The notes beneath the pieces are model-generated. The model saw nothing but the letters and a program-made list of their open reading frames with translations. It was not told the DNA's origin and ran no database searches. Both the position numbers and the translations under genes were made by a program. This document shows, piece after piece, positions 57,316-64,000 of a stretch of DNA of 64,000 nucleotides. Origin of the DNA: Pseudomonas fluorescens (GTDB lineage: Bacteria > Pseudomonadota > Gammaproteobacteria > Pseudomonadales > Pseudomonadaceae). Each line of letters begins with the position of its first letter. Positions within the stretch are counted from its first letter, which is position 1. The stretch is taken from positions 34,158 through 98,157 of the forward strand of contig NZ_CABVHY010000029.1 of assembly GCF_902497875.1 (NCBI RefSeq), read 5' to 3'.

Positions 57316-59424
57316 ATGTCGCTTTATTGGTCGTACTGGCTGGCCCATTACTACAGCTATCTGGAGACCGCGACCTTTGTTATCGCGGTGCTGATCCTGA
57401 TCTCGAGCCTGGACGATTTTTTCATCGACATCTGGTACTGGTCTCGTCGCCTGTACCGCAAGTTCACCGTCGATCGAAAGTACCATCCGTTGACCCAGGA
57501 GCAGTTGCTCGCCCGGGATGAACAACCCCTGGCAATCATGGTGCCCGCCTGGCTTGAATACGACGTGATCGCGCCGATGATCGAGAACATGGTCTCGACC
57601 CTCGATTACCAAAACTATGTCGTGTTCGTCGGAACCTATATCAACGATCAACGGACCATCGACGAAGTCGAGCGCATGCGTCGGCGCTACAAGCAACTGC
57701 ATCGGGTGGAAGTGCCCCATGCCGGTCCGACCTGCAAGGCTGACTGTCTGAACTGGGTGATCCAGGCCATTTTCCTTTACGAGCAGACGTTCAGCATGAA
57801 CTTCGCCGGGGTCATCCTGCATGACAGCGAAGACGTCCTGCACCCACTGGAGTTGCGCCTGTTCAACTACTTGCTGCCACGCAAGGACATGATCCAGCTC
57901 CCCGTGGTTTCCCTTGAACGCAACTGGTATGAGTGGGTCGCGGGGACCTACATGGACGAGTTCGCCGAATGGCACGGCAAGGATTTGGTGGTGCGTGAAA
58001 GCATGACCGACACCGTGCCATCGGCAGGCGTGGGCACCTGCTTCTCCCGTAAGGCGTTGCAGGTGCTGACCGGCCAGACCAACAATCAGCCATTCAATAC
58101 CGACAGCCTGACGGAGGACTATGACGTCAGCGCACGCCTGGCCGCCGTCGGCATGAACGCGATTTTCGTGCGGTTTCCGGTGCAGTTTCGGGTGTTACGC
58201 AAATCGTGGTTCAGCAAGCCTTACGAGTCGACCCTGGAAATGCCGTTGTGCGTGCGCGAATTTTTCCCCGACACCTTTCGCACAGCCTTTCGCCAGAAAG
58301 CCCGCTGGACCTTGGGCATCGGCCTGCAAGGCTGGGAGCAGGTAGGCTGGACAGGCTCGCTGGCCAACCGTTATCTGCTGTTTCGCGACCGTAAAGGCAT
58401 CGTCACCGCCTTCATCAGCATCATTGCCTACATTGTCGTCGCGCAGTTGCTGGCGTTCTTCGTGCTACGTAAAAGCGGTCTATGGGACGTCAGCTTCCCG
58501 AAACCCTTGGGTGACAATGCGCTCATAGAGTATTTGTTCGTGGCCAATGGCGTCGCATTGGTCTGGAGGATCTTGCACCGCTGCTATTTCACTACAGTCC
58601 TCTATGGCTGGCAGCACGGTCTATTGTCCATCCCGCGCATGGTGGTGGGCATTTTTATCAATTTCATGGCCGCCGCTCGGGCATGGCGCATGTTTTTGGT
58701 GGGCAAGATGCTCAACCGCAAGCTGGTCTGGGACAAGACCATGCACGATTTCCCCTCCACCGACCTGGTGGCTCAGGCACCGCGTCGACTGGGCAGCGTG
58801 TTGTTGTCGTGGCAAGCCATCGACGATCATCACTTGAAAAGCGCTTTGGCCGAGCAACAGACTCGGCAATTACCCCTGGGTCGTATTTTGCTCAGCCACG
58901 GCTGGCTGGATGACGAAACGCTGGCCGAGGCGATTGCGTTCCAGAATGACTTGCCACGGGTTTTCGACCTCTCGGAAAAACATCTCGCGGCCAGCCCATT
59001 GACCGCTGAACTCTGTCTGCGCTGGCGCGTCGTGCCGTTGCCGGTCAACGCCGATGGACGCCCACAGGTGGCCGTCGCCAGCCCGTTGCCCGCCGAAGGC
59101 ATGCAGCAAATCAGCGCTGAATTGGGTGCTGAGCCGTTACAACTGGTTGCTCGGGAAAGCCAAATCATCGCTCAGCTGCGTCGCTTGAACCTTCGCGAAG
59201 GCCACCCTGCTCCAGACTCCAAGGCACCGCTGCTGGGCGACCTGTTGATCGAAATGGGGTTGTTGGACCGCGACGTCTTCAACCACGCCATGTTGAATTA
59301 CCGCCCGCAACACCACGGCCGTATCGGCGATTACCTGGTCGACACGGGCGTGTTGTCACGCACAACGATCGAGCAGGCCGTCGCCCGGCAACATAGCCAT
59401 TACCCAGCGGAAAAGCCGGCATGA
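57316..59424 (+). CDS. nfrB: NfrB-like membrane glycosyltransferase with MshEN repeats
   Basis: The 702-residue protein has an N-terminal transmembrane segment (about 15-35), a GT2 domain with HDSEDV (about 169), TEDYDV (about 267) and QKARW (about 328), and further transmembrane segments around 360-470. These match NfrB/BcsA-type processive synthases. After 490 it has four Leu/Gly repeats of the MshEN type (RRLGSVLLSWQAIDDHHLKSAL; LGRILLSHGWLDDETLAEAI; LGDLLIEMGLLDRDVFNHAM; IGDYLVDTGVLSRTTIEQAV). MshEN domains bind c-di-GMP, and the E. coli NfrB homologue is activated this way. It overlaps nfrA by 4 bp. Confidence 0.9.
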   Translation: MSLYWSYWLAHYYSYLETATFVIAVLILISSLDDFFIDIWYWSRRLYRKFTVDRKYHPLTQEQLLARDEQPLAIMVPAWLEYDVIAPMIENMVSTLDYQNYVVFVGTYINDQRTIDEVERMRRRYKQLHRVEVPHAGPTCKADCLNWVIQAIFLYEQTFSMNFAGVILHDSEDVLHPLELRLFNYLLPRKDMIQLPVVSLERNWYEWVAGTYMDEFAEWHGKDLVVRESMTDTVPSAGVGTCFSRKALQVLTGQTNNQPFNTDSLTEDYDVSARLAAVGMNAIFVRFPVQFRVLRKSWFSKPYESTLEMPLCVREFFPDTFRTAFRQKARWTLGIGLQGWEQVGWTGSLANRYLLFRDRKGIVTAFISIIAYIVVAQLLAFFVLRKSGLWDVSFPKPLGDNALIEYLFVANGVALVWRILHRCYFTTVLYGWQHGLLSIPRMVVGIFINFMAAARAWRMFLVGKMLNRKLVWDKTMHDFPSTDLVAQAPRRLGSVLLSWQAIDDHHLKSALAEQQTRQLPLGRILLSHGWLDDETLAEAIAFQNDLPRVFDLSEKHLAASPLTAELCLRWRVVPLPVNADGRPQVAVASPLPAEGMQQISAELGAEPLQLVARESQIIAQLRRLNLREGHPAPDSKAPLLGDLLIEMGLLDRDVFNHAMLNYRPQHHGRIGDYLVDTGVLSRTTIEQAVARQHSHYPAEKPA

Positions 59425-61376
59425 AACGCTCTATTGCCCTGCCCCTGTTGACCGCCGGGCTGTGCCTGATGCCCGCGCTCGGCCAGGCGCAAACATTGCC
59501 GTTGACCGGCCCGGCCTATGTCATTGCCAATGAAGCCTACAGCGCCTACGAGCGCAAGGACTACGACCTGGCCATCGCCAAAGCCAGGGAGGCCTTGCGC
59601 CAACGCCCCGATATTGTTCGCCTGAACCAGCTGATCGAACTGGCGCAGCAGGACAAGTACCGGCGCGACCATCCGTTGCCCAAACCCTTGCCTGTGGTTC
59701 AAGCCCGGCCAAAACCCGGTTTTGCAGCGGCCGCAAAAGCGCTCGAAGCTTACGACCGGGGCGAGTTCAACGCAGCGACTGACGCAGCACGTCAAGCCGT
59801 CACCCAGGCCCCCGAAAATCTGGATTATCGACTGTTGCTCATCGAAACCCTGCAACGTCAACAACACCTGCCTGAGGCCGAACAGGCGAGCAACGACGCC
59901 CAGCAAGCGCTGGGAAATGTCCCGGCGTTGCGCGTGCGCTACGAATCGATCCAGCGACACATGGCGGTGCAGGCCGCAGCCCAGGGGTATGCCGCCTTGG
60001 GCCGCCAGGATTACAACGCCGCCGTTGTTTACGCAAAGGACGCTGTGCAACGCTTCCCCCGCGATCCGACCTACCGACGTCTGCTGGTCAGTGCCCAGAC
60101 TGCGCAAGGTGAGTTGCCCGAGGCCTTGAGCAGCGCCAACGCAGGCCTGGCGTTTACCGAGAATGACGCGACGCTGCTGGTTCAGCGCGGACACCTGCGA
60201 AAACGCCTGGGTGACCGCGCTGGCGCACGGCAGGACTTCACCCAGGCCTTGGCAGTGGGCAATCTGTCCACTGAGGAACAGGCCAGCCTGTACGCTGCAC
60301 TGGGCAACTATCAAATGGCCCGTGAACGTTTACAGCAAGCACGCCAGGCAGGCGCAATCACCTCCACCGGCGAACTGGAGCTGGCTTACCTGCTGCTTGA
60401 AGCCGGCGATTTTCCAGCAGCACAGGCGGCCTTTGCCCAAGCGGACGGGCAAACGCCCCTGCCGCCTCGCGCGACGCAAGACGCGGCCTACACCGCCCTG
60501 CGCACCGGGGATGATGCTCAGGCCATAAGCTATTTCAAGCGCGCCGTGGGTGAACTGCCCATGACCGATCAGCAACTGTTCGACACCCGCCGTGCGGTGG
60601 CCGATGTGTCCCGAGACCGGGGGCTGACCAGTACCACGAGTTATCGTGGAAACAGCTCCATCAACGGTTTGAACGGCGCGCCGAGCAGCAACACCGACAA
60701 CCTGCAGAACAGCACCGAAGCGTTCTGGCGCCCGCTGGGTTATCGCAATGCGCGCTTCGTCGAACTCTACGGACGTGTCACCGACACACTGTGGAGCAAG
60801 GAGGACAACACCGACACCGGTGGCAAAGCCTTGCAAGGCACGCTCGGGGTGCGGGTCAAACCTTTCACCCAGGTCAACATCATGGCCGCGCTGGAGCGAT
60901 CGTTTCCTCTGGGTTCTTCGAACATCGACGGCGACTGGCTGCTGCGCCTGGGCTACGGTGCAAGCCTGGGGACTGATTTGCGCGTTGATACGCCGAGTTG
61001 GTGGACCTCACAGTTGTATGCTGAATCAGGCCACTACCTTGATGCGTCGCGCACTTACTTCAACAGCGAATGGCAGATCGGCCGCAGTTATGTCATCGGT
61101 CAGCCCGGCTCACGCTGGGTCACGTTTCCGCATCTGGTGGCCGCGGCGGATTACAACTCGAAAATGTTCGGCGAGACCGACGCGGGGAAGCACACTCGCT
61201 ACTCCTCCGGCAACTCGGGCGGTATCGGACTGGGCAATAACCTGCGCTTCTGGTTCCGTGAAGGCACCTACACTGCGCCGCAGTCCTATCTGGATCTATC
61301 GCTGCAATACCGTGCGAGAGTCTTTGGTGATGAGAGCGCGCAAGGTGTCTTCGCCAGGTTGAGCTATTCCTATTGA
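59421..61376 (+). CDS. nfrA: NfrA-like TPR/outer-membrane export protein
   Basis: The 651-residue protein begins with a signal peptide (MKRSIALPLLTAGLCLMPALGQA), then TPR-like helix pairs from about 30 to 400 (AYSAYERKDYDLAIAKAREAL; GYAALGRQDYNAAVVYAKDAV; LLEAGDFPAAQAAFAQAD), and a C-terminal region rich in aromatic/glycine strands (about 440-651) ending LSYSY, which looks like an outer-membrane beta-barrel ending in an aromatic residue. This matches NfrA, the phage N4 receptor and glycan export protein. It overlaps nfrB and is followed 1 bp later by a glycosidase-like gene. Confidence 0.85.
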   Translation: MKRSIALPLLTAGLCLMPALGQAQTLPLTGPAYVIANEAYSAYERKDYDLAIAKAREALRQRPDIVRLNQLIELAQQDKYRRDHPLPKPLPVVQARPKPGFAAAAKALEAYDRGEFNAATDAARQAVTQAPENLDYRLLLIETLQRQQHLPEAEQASNDAQQALGNVPALRVRYESIQRHMAVQAAAQGYAALGRQDYNAAVVYAKDAVQRFPRDPTYRRLLVSAQTAQGELPEALSSANAGLAFTENDATLLVQRGHLRKRLGDRAGARQDFTQALAVGNLSTEEQASLYAALGNYQMARERLQQARQAGAITSTGELELAYLLLEAGDFPAAQAAFAQADGQTPLPPRATQDAAYTALRTGDDAQAISYFKRAVGELPMTDQQLFDTRRAVADVSRDRGLTSTTSYRGNSSINGLNGAPSSNTDNLQNSTEAFWRPLGYRNARFVELYGRVTDTLWSKEDNTDTGGKALQGTLGVRVKPFTQVNIMAALERSFPLGSSNIDGDWLLRLGYGASLGTDLRVDTPSWWTSQLYAESGHYLDASRTYFNSEWQIGRSYVIGQPGSRWVTFPHLVAAADYNSKMFGETDAGKHTRYSSGNSGGIGLGNNLRFWFREGTYTAPQSYLDLSLQYRARVFGDESAQGVFARLSYSY

Positions 61377-61377
61377 G

Positions 61378-62253
61378 GTGTTGTTCTTGAACAGGCTGCG
61401 CGCATCACCCACTTTTACGCGGACATTGATCGGGGCACTGGTGGTGTCGATCAGCGCGGGTACTGCGTTGTACTTCGCAAAATCGCAGCCACCCGACATC
61501 GCCGGTATTGTCTGGCAGCCAGACAATAATACGGTGGGGATCACTGGCGACTGGCACAGGCTCGGAGCCCATGAGCTACTGGTGCAGTGGTCAGCGGTCG
61601 ATGGCCAGGCGTTCATTCCCGGTAGCGAGTTGCCCAGCGTGCCGGTGCTGCCAGACTGGGTGCGCATCGCCAAGGAGCCCTGGGCCCAGGACGTGATCCT
61701 CGGGCTGGCGGGTTACTTCAGCGAAAATCGCTCGCGTGACAACGTTGAGCAGTTGGCGGCAGTCTCCGAACGCCTTGCCAAACTGCCCACGCCCTTGCAT
61801 GTCACAGGCTGGTATTTTCCGGCGGAAGTCGATCCCAGCTGGAGTCGCGCCAAGGAACTCCCCGCGCTGCTGGCCAAGCTGCCAAGGCCTTTGTGGATCA
61901 GCCTCTATGACGGAGCCAACATTGGCCCCGACGCCACCGCCGATTGGCTCAAGCAGTGGTTGCCCAATGACGTAGGGGTATTTTTCCAGGATGGCGTCGG
62001 GGTCCATGCACGCTCGGCACCTGTTGCTAAAACCTACGCCGATGCCCTGCGCGAGCGCCTGGGTAAAGATCGGGTGCGGATCATCGTCGAAGCCTTTCGC
62101 CCTCAACCGGGCGGCGGATTCCGCTCGGCTACGGCAGCCGAACTAAAACCCCAGCTCGACGCCTATGACGGCTATCAGCTCTACCTGTTCGATGGGCCGC
62201 ATTACCTGACGCCGACGTTGATAGAGCAGCTCAGCCAAGAGCATAGCCAGTAG
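61378..62253 (+). CDS. Glycosidase-like (TIM-barrel) periplasmic or membrane-anchored protein
   Basis: I take GTG 61,378, one base after the nfrA stop; TTG at 61,381 or 61,387 are alternatives. The 291-residue protein has an N-terminal membrane segment (FTRTLIGALVVSISAGTALYF) and a domain with the pattern of DUF4434-type glycoside-hydrolase folds: GIVWQPDNNTVGITGDWHRLGAHELLVQWSA, VTGWYFPAEVDPSW and LYDGANIG, with acidic residues near beta-strand ends. In the nfr locus a small gene at this place (ybcH in E. coli) has unknown function. It could trim or modify the polysaccharide. The catalytic residues are not proven. Confidence 0.6.
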   Translation: MLFLNRLRASPTFTRTLIGALVVSISAGTALYFAKSQPPDIAGIVWQPDNNTVGITGDWHRLGAHELLVQWSAVDGQAFIPGSELPSVPVLPDWVRIAKEPWAQDVILGLAGYFSENRSRDNVEQLAAVSERLAKLPTPLHVTGWYFPAEVDPSWSRAKELPALLAKLPRPLWISLYDGANIGPDATADWLKQWLPNDVGVFFQDGVGVHARSAPVAKTYADALRERLGKDRVRIIVEAFRPQPGGGFRSATAAELKPQLDAYDGYQLYLFDGPHYLTPTLIEQLSQEHSQ

Positions 62254-62277
62254 TCGTTTGTGGCTGCCCGGAAAAAC

Positions 62278-62310
62278 AAAACCCCTGTCTGCGTAAGCAG
62301 ACAGGGGTTT
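62278..62310. terminator. Terminator of 5S rRNA copy 2
   Basis: AAACCCCTGTCTGC pairs with GCAGACAGGGGTTT (loop GTAA), with T-rich ends on both strands. It lies at the 3' end of the rRNA operon and just after the glycosidase-like gene, so it could end transcription from both sides. Confidence 0.9.
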
Positions 62311-62321
62311 CGGAATTCAAT

Positions 62322-62436
62322 CTTGACGATGACCTACTCTCACATGGGGAAACCCCACACTACCATCGGCGATGCATCGTTTCACTGCTGAGTTCGGGAT
62401 GGGATCAGGTGGTTCCAATGCTCTATGGTCGTCAAG
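62322..62436 (-). rRNA. rrf: 5S rRNA (downstream copy)
   Basis: The minus strand reads CTTGACGACCATAGAGCATT ... GTAGGTCATCGTCAAG with complementary ends, the typical Pseudomonas 5S sequence, 115 nt by this count. It is preceded by an identical copy at 62,546-62,660, 224 bp away, and followed by a terminator. Confidence 0.95.
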
Positions 62437-62501
62437 AAATTCTGTGACCAGCCCGTTACCGCGGTAACGTGCCAGCAAAAATCGGTGACTTCTACTAAAA
62501 C

Positions 62502-62535
62502 AAAACCCCTGTCTGCGTAAGCAGACAGGGGTTTC
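62502..62535 (-). terminator. Terminator of 5S rRNA copy 1
   Basis: The same 14-bp stem (AAACCCCTGTCTGC/GCAGACAGGGGTTT, loop GTAA) as at 62,278-62,310 lies between the two 5S copies. Transcripts must pass it to reach the second 5S, unless rRNA antitermination is active. Confidence 0.85.
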
Positions 62536-62545
62536 GGAATTTAAT

Positions 62546-62660
62546 CTTGACGATGACCTACTCTCACATGGGGAAACCCCACACTACCATCGGCGATGCA
62601 TCGTTTCACTGCTGAGTTCGGGATGGGATCAGGTGGTTCCAATGCTCTATGGTCGTCAAG
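62546..62660 (-). rRNA. rrf: 5S rRNA (upstream copy)
   Basis: Same sequence as the copy at 62,322-62,436, and followed on the minus strand by the same terminator. The repeat unit (about 224 bp) includes the spacer, 5S and terminator. Confidence 0.95.
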
Positions 62661-62819
62661 AAATTCGGGTACTGAGTCGTGGCCAGCTGGCCTCGCTTCA
62701 GCAAATTGGGTATGTGATAGCTTTCGGTGTTTTGTGAGTATCTCGAACTTTCGGTTCGTTTCGTCTTCACACACCGCAATCTGGCGCCCTCTCGGACAAA
62801 CAAATTGCTTGGGTGTTAT

Positions 62820-64000
<1,181 letters not shown>

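Overview
The window looks like a chromosomal segment of a fluorescent Pseudomonas. The 5S and partial 23S rRNA genes at the right end read as gamma-proteobacterial, an inverted pair of GTGGGAGCGAGCTTGCTCGCG elements resembles Pseudomonas REP/REPIN sequences, and the genes are GC-rich and of Pseudomonas type. It falls into four blocks: a prophage (1 to about 34,310), a protein-secretion and glycan-export block (34,912-52,303), a second exopolysaccharide operon (53,819-62,253), and the end of an rRNA operon (62,278-64,000).

Prophage. This is a lambda-like temperate siphophage with an HK97-type head, and its left end lies outside the window. The immunity region is at 29,851-31,205. A Cro-like gene is read leftward and a CI/LexA-like repressor rightward. 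Both early promoters carry the same arrangement of 17-bp operators (AAWCAC-N5-GTGATT). The rightward early operon (31,238-34,309) carries small accessory genes: an HTH protein, a TerB-like protein, a ribbon-helix-helix protein and several unknowns. The leftward early operon (29,598 down to 22,136) is tightly packed with ATGA overlaps. It encodes unknowns, a Rha-type regulator, an initiator with iteron-like repeats inside its gene, a DnaC-like loader, a DnaB-like helicase, a tyrosine recombinase and a Q-like antiterminator. Downstream of Q a series of leftward intrinsic terminators precedes the holins, HNH endonuclease, terminase, portal, protease, capsid, connectors, tail tube, tail chaperones (with an A_AAA_AAG frameshift site), a very long tape measure, and tail-tip/fibre genes ending in a glycine-rich adhesin-like protein, a fibre-assembly-like protein and a truncated papain-like protein.

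Secretion and glycan block. All genes from 50,887 down to 34,912 are leftward. A type I secretion ABC protein, membrane-fusion protein and TolC-type outer-membrane protein overlap end to start with gmd (GDP-mannose 4,6-dehydratase). These are followed by wzm/wzt O-antigen ABC export genes, a 1,287-residue methyltransferase/coiled-coil/double glycosyltransferase fusion, an acyltransferase, and a cysteine-free, alanine-rich DUF4214 protein without a signal peptide. A divergent glycosyltransferase lies at 51,161-52,303. The arrangement recalls the Caulobacter S-layer locus, where a type I-secreted S-layer protein sits beside the O-antigen genes needed to anchor it. My reading is a secreted surface-layer or glycoprotein system with its own glycan; this is inference.

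Second polysaccharide block. wecB, a BcsB-like periplasmic protein, an NfrB-like synthase with C-terminal MshEN (c-di-GMP-binding type) repeats, an NfrA-like TPR/outer-membrane protein and a glycosidase-like protein form a rightward operon. It resembles the E. coli N4-glycan-receptor pathway, but with wecB built in and a cellulose-synthase-type accessory subunit added.

rRNA. Two identical tandem 5S genes, each followed by the same terminator, and the 3' third of a 23S gene are on the minus strand. I found no tRNA gene and no CRISPR array.
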